A DNA stretch of 39,778 nucleotides from IMG/VR virus record IMGVR_UViG_3300017963_000140, positions 1 to 39,778 of that record; one strand, written 5' to 3'. The notes under the pieces are model-generated. The model saw nothing but the letters and a program-made list of their open reading frames with translations. It made no database searches and was not told the origin of the DNA. This stretch comes from a virus. Positions 5,632-12,939 of this stretch are shown here, in pieces (the first letter of the stretch is position 1; each line of letters starts with the position of its first letter). Position numbers and translations under genes: made by a program.

Positions 5632-5852
5632 TGAAGAAGATGAAAGACCTGACGATTCTTGAGCAATTGGTCGAGTGTTACATGTTTGACCGAAATGAAA
5701 CGCGTGCTGAGGAAATAGCTAAGTGCACTGGTGTATCGGTCAGGCGCATTGAGAAGGCCATCAAGGTTGTTGAAGAACATGAAGAGCAGTGCGCAAAGAA
5801 GCTTGCTGAATTGGTGTTTGAAATCATGCCTCCCACAGGAGGTGTGCAATGA
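5631..5852 (+). CDS. Small helix-turn-helix protein
   Basis: A 73-residue protein. Residues 22-45 (TRAEEIAKCTGVSVRRIEKA) have the classic pattern of a helix-turn-helix, as in MarR/ROK-type or replication accessory proteins, followed by a charged helix. It is coupled to both neighbours (TAATG before, ATGA-type overlap after). The gene is less GC-rich than the rest of the operon. Likely a regulator or a replication accessory protein; inference only. Confidence 0.65.
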   Translation: MKKMKDLTILEQLVECYMFDRNETRAEEIAKCTGVSVRRIEKAIKVVEEHEEQCAKKLAELVFEIMPPTGGVQ

Positions 5853-6487
5853 CCAGCCAAGATGCACTGATCAAATACTTCGTCGAGACGAGTGGAGTGA
5901 CATCGCCGAAATTGATTTCGGAAATGCTCAGTATACCTTACGAAACAGCGCGCTCGTGGATGAGGCGCTATCGGATGGTGGTGTGTAATTCCACCGGTGA
6001 AATCAAATTACCGGTGGAATCTCACCGGTTAAATCCCACCAAATCGGTTGAATTACACCGGTCCGCCTCGCGCGCGCACAAGCTATCCGTAGAAAATAAT
6101 ACCCCCCTACCCCCCACAGAGCCAGCCGAAGTGCCTCAGTCGGTTGATGATGATGATGTGAAGTTGAAAGTGCAACTGATCAACGCGGTTCAAAATCAGC
6201 CGATGAACCAGTTCGCGGCGTCGTTTGACAATATCGAACCGATCCGCGCCCTGATCGCCGAGGGGTTCGACTTGCAGCATCACATCCTGCCGACCATCCG
6301 CAAGCACCGCTACAAGGGCAAAGGACCGATCAACGGATGGGGATATTTCGCAACCGTCGTCCGGAACACACACACCGCACCGAATGGCAAGCCGAAACAG
6401 GTTCGCTGGAAGATGGAGGAGCCGAAGCCAGGCGAGTTCAAATCCGTTTACCACTGCGAGGAGGACGCCATTGCCACGAGTCACTGA
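5849..6487 (+). CDS. Replication initiator-like protein with internal iterons (lambda O analogue)
   Basis: A 212-residue protein. The N-terminus (residues 5-43) is a helix-turn-helix/winged-helix type DNA-binding region (SGVTSPKLISEMLSIPYETA, then RSWMRRYR). A low-complexity linker follows, encoded by the iteron DNA. The C-terminus (about 115-212) contains IRALIAEGFDLQHHILPTIR and KGKGPINGWGYFATVVRN, typical of phage and plasmid replication proteins that load helicases. The gene arrangement (initiator with origin inside, helicase next) is that of lambda O and P. It begins within the stop of the previous gene (ATGA-type overlap). Confidence 0.75.
   Translation: MTSQDALIKYFVETSGVTSPKLISEMLSIPYETARSWMRRYRMVVCNSTGEIKLPVESHRLNPTKSVELHRSASRAHKLSVENNTPLPPTEPAEVPQSVDDDDVKLKVQLINAVQNQPMNQFAASFDNIEPIRALIAEGFDLQHHILPTIRKHRYKGKGPINGWGYFATVVRNTHTAPNGKPKQVRWKMEEPKPGEFKSVYHCEEDAIATSH
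5987..6062. other. Candidate replication origin: iteron cluster inside the initiator gene
   Basis: The hexamer ACCGGT occurs at 5993, 6010, 6025 and 6057, with a degenerate CCCACC-AAAT-CGGTTG between the last two, giving a spacing of roughly 15-17 bases. Each copy sits in a partly palindromic frame of the form ATTnCACCGGTnnAAT. A short A-rich stretch (GAAAATAATA, around 6092-6101) lies downstream. This is the arrangement of the lambda origin in gene O. Confidence 0.7.
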
Positions 6488-6941
6488 GGCGCTGGGACAG
6501 GCCGGAATAACGCTGCGAGATCACACGATGGGCCGCCACACGACGACGTGCCCGCAATGCAGCCACAAGCGGAAGAAGGCAAATCAGCGTAAGCCATGCT
6601 TGACCGTCTGGATTGACGAGCTGGGGTTTAACGCATTTTGCCATCACTGCAATTGGAATGAACGGATTTGGACCGATGAGAGACAAAGCAAAACAATGGC
6701 TGCAAAGCCGAGGCATCACGGACGAGACGATAGAGGCGTTCGGAATTCAAACGAAAGGGGATTGGGTCGGATTCCCATTCGCAGACCAGTTCGCGGACGT
6801 AAGGCTGACCAAATGGCGCAAGATCGACAAATCCGACATGCGGATCGAATGGCCAGAAGAGAGCGAAAAATCATTGATCGCGTTTGGAGTCCACGAGTTG
6901 AACGGTCTGTCAGAATTGGTTGTGACAGAGGGCGAGATTGA
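6471..6941 (+). CDS. Primase zinc-binding domain ORF (TTG start), N-terminal half of a split primase-helicase
   Basis: Starts at TTG 6471 with GAGGAGG six bases upstream, an excellent ribosome binding site, and overlaps the end of the initiator gene. The first 62 residues carry a Cys4 zinc ribbon: CPQC, then WIDELGFNAFCHHCNW, as in the N-terminal domain of phage primases. Beyond the ribbon the frame turns into Arg-rich shadow sequence up to the stop at 6941. The natural continuation lies in the +1 frame, where the TOPRIM and helicase domains begin. Either a programmed +1 frameshift, a split into two polypeptides, or a one-base error near 6655-6675. Confidence 0.75.
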   Translation: MPRVTEALGQAGITLRDHTMGRHTTTCPQCSHKRKKANQRKPCLTVWIDELGFNAFCHHCNWNERIWTDERQSKTMAAKPRHHGRDDRGVRNSNERGLGRIPIRRPVRGRKADQMAQDRQIRHADRMARRERKIIDRVWSPRVERSVRIGCDRGRD

Positions 6942-8100
6942 CGCGATGGTGGTATGGCAGGATGCGGTTGGAGATATTCCTGTCCGAGATGTTATATCCG
7001 TTCCAAACGGTGCCCCAAACCGGCCAGGTGAGGGCGACATTGACCCACTCGACGACGGTCGATTTTCGTGGATGTGGGACGAAGCCGGAAAGCTAAAGGA
7101 ATGTTTTGATCATTATGATCGCATCGTCTTGATGACGGATGGTGATCATCCCGGAAGCATTCTTGCGGACGAACTGGCGATAAGGTTTGGGCGCCACAGG
7201 TGCCATCTTGTTGAGTACCCACGCGGCACAAAAGACGCCAACGACGTTCATCTCGAATACGGAGCCGATAAGGTTCTAGAGATGATCCACACGGCAAAGC
7301 CGATCGTGCCGCCGCGCCTGGTGAGTTTTGCCGACATTGCCGACAGCATGGCGCCAGCCGGCTTGTCTTCTGGCGTTGCTGCACTGGATGAAAACCTTCT
7401 GCTTACGTTCCCGGAACTCGTGACGGTTACCGGCGTTCCGGGCGCGGGCAAGTCGCAGTGGGTTTTGTATTATGTTTGTCAGCTTGCCCGCATTCACGGC
7501 ATCAAGACTGCCCTACTGCAACTTGAAGATAACCCGATGCGCAACAAGCATGACATTGGAAACTATGCGCGGGCTTGGAAGTTGGATAGGGACGAATTCT
7601 TGAGCCGTCATTTCATGTGCCTTGTCCCAGACCACGAACGATCCGAAGACGAGGATATGACGCTAACATGGCTTCACGAGACAATCCGGGAGGCCGCTTG
7701 TGTTCACGGCTGCAAGGTAATTGTCCTTGATCCATGGAACGAGATCGAGCACCAGTTCGGGCGCTCAATGACGGAGACGCAATACACAAACGAAGCCCTG
7801 AGAAAAATGAAAAAATGGGCGCGTCAATATCACATTGCGATCATCGTTGTGGCGCATCCGACAAAAGGTGTGGTCGAAAAAAGCATCGGCGATCTTTCGA
7901 TGTACGATGTGGCTGGTTCGGCATCATGGGCAAATAAGAGCGATCACGGCATAATAATTTACAGAGAAGAATATAGCCAAGAAACGCAAATCAAAGTAGC
8001 AAAGTGCAAGGACCATTCGAGAATGGGAAAACCTGGCGTTGTTACCATGAAATTCAATCACACGACATCGACGTTCGAATTTATAAGGAGTGGGATATGA
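6676..8100 (+). CDS. TOPRIM primase / RecA-fold replicative helicase (zinc ribbon in the preceding frame)
   Basis: A 474-residue protein counted from the ATG at 6676; ATGs at 6658 and an open frame from 6613 also exist. The start region (DKAKQWLQSRGITDETIEAF) is the standard beginning of a phage TOPRIM primase after its zinc ribbon. TOPRIM residues are visible: Glu85 in VVTEGEID and Asp155/Asp157 in LMTDGDHPG. The helicase domain has Walker A GVPGAGKS (253-260), a Walker B-like KVIVLDPWNE, and AHPTKG as the later motif. It should prime and unwind DNA at the fork. No good ribosome binding site precedes any start, which supports fusion to the upstream zinc-ribbon frame. It ends in ATGA overlap with the next gene. 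Confidence 0.88.
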   Translation: MRDKAKQWLQSRGITDETIEAFGIQTKGDWVGFPFADQFADVRLTKWRKIDKSDMRIEWPEESEKSLIAFGVHELNGLSELVVTEGEIDAMVVWQDAVGDIPVRDVISVPNGAPNRPGEGDIDPLDDGRFSWMWDEAGKLKECFDHYDRIVLMTDGDHPGSILADELAIRFGRHRCHLVEYPRGTKDANDVHLEYGADKVLEMIHTAKPIVPPRLVSFADIADSMAPAGLSSGVAALDENLLLTFPELVTVTGVPGAGKSQWVLYYVCQLARIHGIKTALLQLEDNPMRNKHDIGNYARAWKLDRDEFLSRHFMCLVPDHERSEDEDMTLTWLHETIREAACVHGCKVIVLDPWNEIEHQFGRSMTETQYTNEALRKMKKWARQYHIAIIVVAHPTKGVVEKSIGDLSMYDVAGSASWANKSDHGIIIYREEYSQETQIKVAKCKDHSRMGKPGVVTMKFNHTTSTFEFIRSGI

Positions 8101-8303
8101 TCGAACAACACGACGACGAAACCTTCAGCCAGTACATCCGCCGCCTCGGCCAAGCCGTCACTGATGGCGACGCCTCATGGGGAACGCTCACCGCAGCCCT
8201 TGACGAATGTGCCGATGAGATCGAACTTCTTGAAGCCCAGCTTGAGCGCGTGCGCCAAGAGCTGACGGCCAAGAACTACGTCATGGCGGGGGCGGGGCGA
8301 TGA
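8097..8303 (+). CDS. Small acidic helical protein, unknown
   Basis: A 68-residue protein starting in the ATGA overlap with the helicase stop. It is acidic and ends in a coiled coil (CADEIELLEAQLERVRQEL). Not recognised. Both borders are overlaps, so it is translated as part of the replication operon. Confidence 0.65.
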   Translation: MIEQHDDETFSQYIRRLGQAVTDGDASWGTLTAALDECADEIELLEAQLERVRQELTAKNYVMAGAGR

Positions 8304-8569
8304 GTGAGTTTAGATATACGCCGCCATCGCATGAAATCACGGATTCTTTGCTGGAGTTGGCCCAGGACATTGAAATCAGCAAGGGTCGCGTCTCTGTCGC
8401 TACGCCTAAGCTTCTGAGGCAGGCTGCTGATCGCGTTAGTCGGCAGCAAGCCGAGATCGAACGCCTCCGAGCGGCGTTGCGGGAGATACGTGGTAAGCGT
8501 GAAATTGGTCGTGACGACGTGCTGCGCCGGATTGAGGAAATTTGCGAAAATGCGCTGGGTTACGAATAG
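8300..8569 (+). CDS. Small coiled-coil protein, unknown
   Basis: An 89-residue protein with ATGA coupling to its upstream neighbour. Contains a coiled coil (VSRQQAEIERLRAALREI) and a helical C-terminus. The pair of 8097-8303 and this gene may be related by architecture (a helix ending in E-R-L-R-x-x-L). Not recognised. Confidence 0.65.
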   Translation: MSEFRYTPPSHEITDSLLELAQDIEISKGRVSVATPKLLRQAADRVSRQQAEIERLRAALREIRGKREIGRDDVLRRIEEICENALGYE

Positions 8570-8608
8570 GGACAAGCGCCCAATCAATAGCGAAGGAGGC
8601 GCTAGGCG

Positions 8609-8851
8609 ATGCCAACCTGTAAGGACTGCGGTAAACCAACCGCCACCAAACAACTCTGCCAGCCCTGCGCCGTCAAATACTCCAACAAGCGGATGAAGGC
8701 CCTCGGCAAAGGCAAGCTGACGCCAGAGCGCCAAAAGGCTTGGTACAGGGAGCGCCAGCGCAACATCGACCTCACGCGCGAACTCAAGGGCGCACCCGCC
8801 GACAAGGTGCCGATCGCTGAAATCGCCTGGCTCAAAAGGAAAATGCCATGA
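8609..8851 (+). CDS. Small zinc-ribbon protein
   Basis: An 80-residue protein with CKDCGKP near residue 4 and CQPCAVKY near 17, forming a four-Cys zinc ribbon, then a very basic helical region. AAGGAGG precedes its ATG. Its TGA overlaps the ATG of the PP-loop gene, suggesting a functional partnership with it. Possible role in nucleic-acid binding; inference. Confidence 0.7.
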   Translation: MPTCKDCGKPTATKQLCQPCAVKYSNKRMKALGKGKLTPERQKAWYRERQRNIDLTRELKGAPADKVPIAEIAWLKRKMP

Positions 8852-9600
8852 TTGCGGTTTGGTTTTCGTGCGGGGCCGCCAGCGCCGCTGCCCTCAAGCT
8901 GACCCTGGAACGGTTCCCGAATGAGGACGTGCGCGCCATCAATCAGCCCATTGCCGAAGAACACCCAGACAACCAGCGGTTCCTGGATGATGTCGCGCAC
9001 TGGTGTGGCGTCGAGATTGAGCGGTTTACGCCGTCGAAGTATCCAAGCGGATCGGCCGTTGAGGTGTGGGACAAGCGTAAAGCGATGGTGTTCCCGCACG
9101 GCGCGCCTTGCACCCTCGTGCTCAAGAAAGACGCACGTCGCGAATGGGAGGCGCTGCACAACCCTGATCAGCACGTGCTTGGCTTCACGGCAGAAGAAAA
9201 GGACCGGCATGATCGGTTTACGCTGACGGAGCGCGACAACGTGATACCGATCTTGATCGACGCTGCGATGACGAAAGCCGACTGCGGCGACATGATCCGC
9301 GCCGCTGGCATCAAACTTCCGGCAATCTATGATCACGGCTTCCCAAACGCCAATTGCCTTGGCTGCGTCAAGGCGACCAGTCCGACATATTGGAACCATC
9401 TGCGCAGGGAGTTCCCTAGCGTTTTTAATGACCGTGCAGAGCAATCACGCCGCCTTGGCGTTCGTCTTGTCCGCGTCAATGATGAGCGGATTTTCCTTGA
9501 TGAACTAGACCCACACGCAAAAGGCGATCCGATGTGGCAAATGCCGCCGTGCTCGCTGTTCTGTGAAGAATGGGTGCCGCCGCAAAGGAAAGAGATATGA
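8848..9600 (+). CDS. PP-loop ATP pyrophosphatase, PAPS-reductase-like (phage type)
   Basis: A 250-residue protein. The N-terminus has the PP-loop variant WFSCGAASAAA (residues 5-15), the phage form of the SGGxDS nucleotide-binding loop of PAPS reductases and related adenine nucleotide alpha hydrolases. The C-terminal half has NCLGCVK (about residue 171) and PPCSLFC, four Cys that could bind iron-sulfur or zinc. Reported substrates of the family are sulfate and base or sulfur transfer; a phage copy next to a methyltransferase gene may modify nucleic acids, which is inference. Coupled to neighbours on both sides. Alternative: a tRNA-modifying or sulfur-assimilation enzyme. Confidence 0.8.
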   Translation: MIAVWFSCGAASAAALKLTLERFPNEDVRAINQPIAEEHPDNQRFLDDVAHWCGVEIERFTPSKYPSGSAVEVWDKRKAMVFPHGAPCTLVLKKDARREWEALHNPDQHVLGFTAEEKDRHDRFTLTERDNVIPILIDAAMTKADCGDMIRAAGIKLPAIYDHGFPNANCLGCVKATSPTYWNHLRREFPSVFNDRAEQSRRLGVRLVRVNDERIFLDELDPHAKGDPMWQMPPCSLFCEEWVPPQRKEI

Positions 9601-9728
9601 TCAACTGGCTCAAGTACTATTTCTGCCGCCACAAGTGGGAGTTCATCCGCTACGACAGCTACGACGGCACATATCTGTACGAATGCAAGCGGTGCGGATG
9701 CCACGTCGAAGATGAGGCATACGATTGA
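9597..9728 (+). CDS. 43-residue zinc-ribbon-like protein
   Basis: A tiny gene, beginning in the ATGA overlap with the PP-loop stop and ending in a TTGA overlap with the next. It has a His-Cys pair (CRHKWEF) and a later CKRCGCHVED, which together give four potential zinc ligands. Small proteins of this type occur in many phages; the function is unknown. Support comes from perfect coupling on both sides. Confidence 0.65.
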   Translation: MINWLKYYFCRHKWEFIRYDSYDGTYLYECKRCGCHVEDEAYD

Positions 9729-9859
9729 CACGCATCAAAGGCTACCGGTTGAAGGACGGCAAGCTTGTGAAGACAGAGCCCCGCAAATCTGTTAGCCAGA
9801 AGCTACGCGAGCGCAAATCCAAGCGGCAACGAGTTGTGCGTCCCATCAAAGGCACATGA
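9725..9859 (+). CDS. 44-residue very basic protein (TTG start)
   Basis: TTG at 9725 overlaps the TGA of its neighbour; stop at 9859 overlaps the ATG of the next gene. The product is strongly basic (KLRERKSKRQRVVRPIK), so nucleic-acid binding is likely. No family recognised. Confidence 0.55.
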   Translation: MTRIKGYRLKDGKLVKTEPRKSVSQKLRERKSKRQRVVRPIKGT

Positions 9860-11013
9860 CCATGATCCGCCACTTTACTAACCCCGACGCCGGCAATATC
9901 CTGACCAACGTCATCTTCACTGGCGTCAGCATGATTCTATCAGGATACGCCGGCTGGCAGCTCGCCTCGGGTCTTGGTCCTGGCATTCAGATTGCTTCTG
10001 CGTTGCTGATGTCAACATTCGCCTTCGCCCTCGGCGTCAACGTCGTGCGCCGGGAGCGTTACCGGTGCTCAATGGAGATCGCCGAAGCCCAGCGTGACGC
10101 CGCCGGCTATCTCAACGCCCGCCGCGCCATGCGTGGCTCAACATGGCTGGTCGTCGGCCTCGTGATCGCTAACATCGCGACCGACTTCCAAGCCTCCAGC
10201 ACGATCCGCGACCTCTCTATTGTCAAGGCCACCAACGCCAACACCAAGGCCGAGGTCGCCCAGAAGCGTCTTGAGACGATCAAGAAGCGCATCGCCACGC
10301 TCACGCAGTCCGGCGACATGAAAATCAAGTTTCTGCGCCCTGAAGCCTACGAACAGCGCATTCTCGCCAAAGAAGAGGAAATGCGCCAAGAGGCGCTGCG
10401 CGGTTGCCGCAACCCGCCATGCCGAGGCCCGAAATACCTAACCGACATGGAAGAACTGGCAAGCCTCAAGTCCAACATGGCCACCGCCAGCGAACTGGCA
10501 AAGCTTTATGACGAGCTGCCCGCCGCCGAGCAGGCTGTCAGGGACAACCCCATGGAAGCCAACGTGGCTATGGGGCCGATCCAGAAGATCGCCAGCGTCG
10601 CCATGCAAGACCTGAACGTCGGCGAAGAAACGCTGAAATGGGCGTTGAACTATTTCCTGCTCGCCCTGACAGCCCTTGTTACTGCCGTCATCTACTTCTC
10701 GTCTGCTGACCTTGGCCGCCGCCTCGGCCCGATGCGTGACGCCCAGCCGTTCGATATGCCAGAACCAGCGCCACGCCGCTCAAAGTGGTATCTCGAAGCC
10801 CCGGACCATAACCGCCCGATCCCGCTGCCGGCGACCGACGCGCCAAGCAAACCCGTAACCGCTGACGACTTACCGCCTGGTAAGGGCCGCTACGACGCCG
10901 CCAACAACACGATCGTCTTTTCGAAAACAACCCGTGGCCACGACAGCGAGGCCATCAACCGTTTGATGCGCGAGTTGGAGCAAGACTTCCCAGAACTCGC
11001 ACAACGCCACTAA
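9856..11013 (+). CDS. Multi-pass membrane protein with coiled coil and Cys pair
   Basis: A 385-residue protein. Segments: two membrane helices near residues 15-62 (SMILSGYAGWQLASGLG, ALLMSTFAFALGVNVV), one near 95-113 (WLVVGLVIANIATDF), a long charged coiled coil with a Cys pair (RGCRNPPCRG, about 181), and a membrane helix near 270-293, then a Pro-rich cytoplasmic tail. The coil would lie in the periplasm with the Cys able to form a disulfide. No family recognised. It has nearly the same layout as the minus-strand gene at 11981-12865. Possible roles: superinfection exclusion or membrane takeover, both inference. Start at 9856 or 9862. Confidence 0.75.
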   Translation: MTMIRHFTNPDAGNILTNVIFTGVSMILSGYAGWQLASGLGPGIQIASALLMSTFAFALGVNVVRRERYRCSMEIAEAQRDAAGYLNARRAMRGSTWLVVGLVIANIATDFQASSTIRDLSIVKATNANTKAEVAQKRLETIKKRIATLTQSGDMKIKFLRPEAYEQRILAKEEEMRQEALRGCRNPPCRGPKYLTDMEELASLKSNMATASELAKLYDELPAAEQAVRDNPMEANVAMGPIQKIASVAMQDLNVGEETLKWALNYFLLALTALVTAVIYFSSADLGRRLGPMRDAQPFDMPEPAPRRSKWYLEAPDHNRPIPLPATDAPSKPVTADDLPPGKGRYDAANNTIVFSKTTRGHDSEAINRLMRELEQDFPELAQRH

Positions 11014-11022
11014 GGGAACACG

Positions 11023-11733
11023 ATGCACAAAGAACAAATCGGCGATTGCACGCTCTATGAAGGCGACTGCCGGGACATCTTGCCGACGCTCGGGCGAGTC
11101 GATGCCGTCGTGACTGATCCGCCATATGGAATCGGGTTTAGTAAATACGAATCCCACAAAGATGATGTTGATGAGTATGAAGAGATGATGCGTGAAGTGA
11201 TACGCATGGCAACCGATTTGGGACCCCACACGCAGGCGTATTGGCAGGGAATGACAAATGCGGACAAATGGCACAAGTGGTTCCCAAATGGGTTTAGGAT
11301 ATTCGCAGCATGCAAAGGATTTGTACAGATTCGTCCGGTTGCAGTGCAGTATTCTTGGGACCCTGTGATATTTTGGACAAATAGAAAAGCTAAAGCCTCT
11401 GCGACTTCTCCAAAGGATTGGTCGATCCAGTTGCTTGCACCATTTGGTGCAAATAGACCTAGGGTTGATCACCCATGCCCAAGACCTTTAGAGCAATGTC
11501 AATATGTTGTTTGTGCCATGAGCGCGGACAATGAAATTGTTGCAGACCCTTTCATGGGGTCTGGAACAACGGGCGTAGCGTGTGCCACATCAGGCCGCAA
11601 GTTCATCGGCATCGAATGCGAACCCAAATACTTTGACATCGCCTGCAAGCGCATAGAAGACGCCTACAAGCAGCCTGACCTGTTCGTCGAGCCCGCCAAG
11701 CCGCCAGCCGAACAACTTGCCCTTCTCGATTAG
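11023..11733 (+). CDS. DNA methyltransferase, DPPY type (N6-adenine likely)
   Basis: A 236-residue enzyme. The catalytic DPPY is at residues 32-35 (VVTDPPYGIGF) and the SAM-binding DPFMGSGTTG at 175-184, an order matching the beta class of N6-adenine or N4-cytosine methyltransferases. The central recognition region (about residues 30-175) is markedly richer in A/T than both ends of the gene, so that part was probably exchanged by recombination. Likely roles: protection from host restriction or altering host methylation signals. Target sequence cannot be told. GcrA-like gene follows 27 bases later. Confidence 0.9.
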   Translation: MHKEQIGDCTLYEGDCRDILPTLGRVDAVVTDPPYGIGFSKYESHKDDVDEYEEMMREVIRMATDLGPHTQAYWQGMTNADKWHKWFPNGFRIFAACKGFVQIRPVAVQYSWDPVIFWTNRKAKASATSPKDWSIQLLAPFGANRPRVDHPCPRPLEQCQYVVCAMSADNEIVADPFMGSGTTGVACATSGRKFIGIECEPKYFDIACKRIEDAYKQPDLFVEPAKPPAEQLALLD

Positions 11734-11760
11734 TGCGTGCGTTAACATAGGAGAACACCT

Positions 11761-11919
11761 ATGCGAACCACTTGGGAACCCGAACACGATCACGCGCTGC
11801 TCGCCCTGCTCAACAAGGGCCTGACGTTCAGCCAGATCGCCAAAGCGTTCCGAGTGACCCGAAACGCCGTCGCCGGCCGTGTCTATCGCCTCCGACAGCG
11901 GTTGCATCCACCATCATAG
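11761..11919 (+). CDS. GcrA-like mini DNA-binding protein
   Basis: A 52-residue protein with AGGAGAA seven bases before the ATG. The whole protein matches the N-terminal DNA-binding domain of GcrA: W-x-x-E at the start, LLALLNKGLTFSQIAKAF, and VTRNAVAGRVYRLR, where full-length GcrA has TRNAVIGKVHRL. GcrA activates promoters with methylated GANTC sites in alphaproteobacteria and contacts sigma70 through its C-terminus, which is absent here. A competitor or decoy for host GcrA promoters is a reasonable inference. It follows the methyltransferase gene, so the two may share an mRNA. Confidence 0.85.
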   Translation: MRTTWEPEHDHALLALLNKGLTFSQIAKAFRVTRNAVAGRVYRLRQRLHPPS

Positions 11920-11946
11920 CAATGAATTTTGTTCATCAGAGCACAC

Positions 11947-11982
11947 AAAAAAGGGCGGCCCGATCAGGACCGCCCGATTTTT
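11947..11982. terminator. Bidirectional Rho-independent terminator
   Basis: AAAAAA, then GGGCGGCCC-GATCA-GGACCGCCC (one C/A mismatch in the stem), then GATTTTT. A six-base T run follows it leftward and five Ts rightward, so it closes both the rightward early operon and the leftward operon. Its T tract overlaps the stop codon of the minus-strand membrane gene (11981-11983). Confidence 0.88.
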
Positions 11983-12865
11983 ACGCTGCCATGTACTTTT
12001 TCGCCCGCGCCTCCGAGATATCGAAAGCCTTGGCCACGGACTTGATCGTCGGTCGCTTGCCCGTCCGATCCACTTCGCCGTCAACGTAGCGTTGAACCTT
12101 CTCGGCAAACGTCACGTTGCGACCGCTCGCCCCAATGTGCAACAGCACCGCGCCGCCAATCAGCAGCACCAGAGGGAGCAACCAAGGCGTGAAGTGTGAG
12201 ATCGCCGCTTGGGATATCGGCAACGCCTGCGCCAGCGATTTGGCTGATGCATCTACTTCCCACAACTCCACCTTGGTCATTGCCGCCAGCATTGCCTGAG
12301 CCTGTTCGATCTCGCTACGAAGCGAGGCCAACCGCTTATGCGCCGAAGCACAACGCGGCCACATCTCGGGCCGGTGCCGTGTCGGATCATATGATGCGTT
12401 TTGTATCACTGACCCGTCTGGCATCCGAATATCGTCAACGCATTCGCGCTGAACGACAGCGATCAGGTTCTCGTCTTTGATGATGCTGCGCACCTCTTCG
12501 ATCCGAACCTTGTCAATGCTGGTGTCGATCCTCCGCTTTTCCTCAGCCAAGGCCCGCTTCATCAGCGAAGCCTCATGTTGCTGCGTTACGCGATCAATCG
12601 ACATCGTGAAGCTGAAAGCCATTGCCGTCGCCAGCAAAGCAACCACCCCCACGCACGACAACACTTTGCGCTCGCGCCAAGTCTGAGAGATCAAACCCAC
12701 CGCGATCACCGTGACAAACCCCGCGACAATCGCCGCAGCAATCGCCGGGTCAAAGTACGTCCCCGTCTTGTCGTGAAGGTTAATCACGTTCATAGCGACA
12801 TCGGTTCCAAGCGCCCCAACGCCGCCAACCAGAGCCAGCTTATGGCCCGTATTCCACTCAATCAT
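11981..12865 (-). CDS. Multi-pass membrane protein with C-terminal HTH-like tail
   Basis: A 294-residue protein. The ATG at 12865 has GGAGGT nine bases upstream; longer forms are excluded. Three membrane helices near residues 7-27, 37-60 and 66-86, then a charged coiled-coil region with two Cys (QRECVDDIRM and WPRCASAHK), a fourth helix (PWLLPLVLLIGGAVLLHIGA), and a C-terminal basic segment ending in KSVAKAFDISEARAKKYMA, which looks like a helix-turn-helix. Topology matches the gene at 9856-11013. The cytoplasmic tail could bind DNA or protein at the membrane. Unknown family. Confidence 0.75.
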   Translation of the reverse strand: MIEWNTGHKLALVGGVGALGTDVAMNVINLHDKTGTYFDPAIAAAIVAGFVTVIAVGLISQTWRERKVLSCVGVVALLATAMAFSFTMSIDRVTQQHEASLMKRALAEEKRRIDTSIDKVRIEEVRSIIKDENLIAVVQRECVDDIRMPDGSVIQNASYDPTRHRPEMWPRCASAHKRLASLRSEIEQAQAMLAAMTKVELWEVDASAKSLAQALPISQAAISHFTPWLLPLVLLIGGAVLLHIGASGRNVTFAEKVQRYVDGEVDRTGKRPTIKSVAKAFDISEARAKKYMAA

Positions 12866-12939
12866 TGTCCCACCTCCGATTAAGTTCCTGCTTGATTGCA
12901 GGGGATGCCCCACCCCGAAGGATGGGGACACCGCTACAA

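Noticed and set aside
8602-9444. 280-codon minus-strand frame opposite the PP-loop enzyme
   Set aside because: Shadow of a gene with clear PP-loop and overlapping neighbours; no ribosome site.
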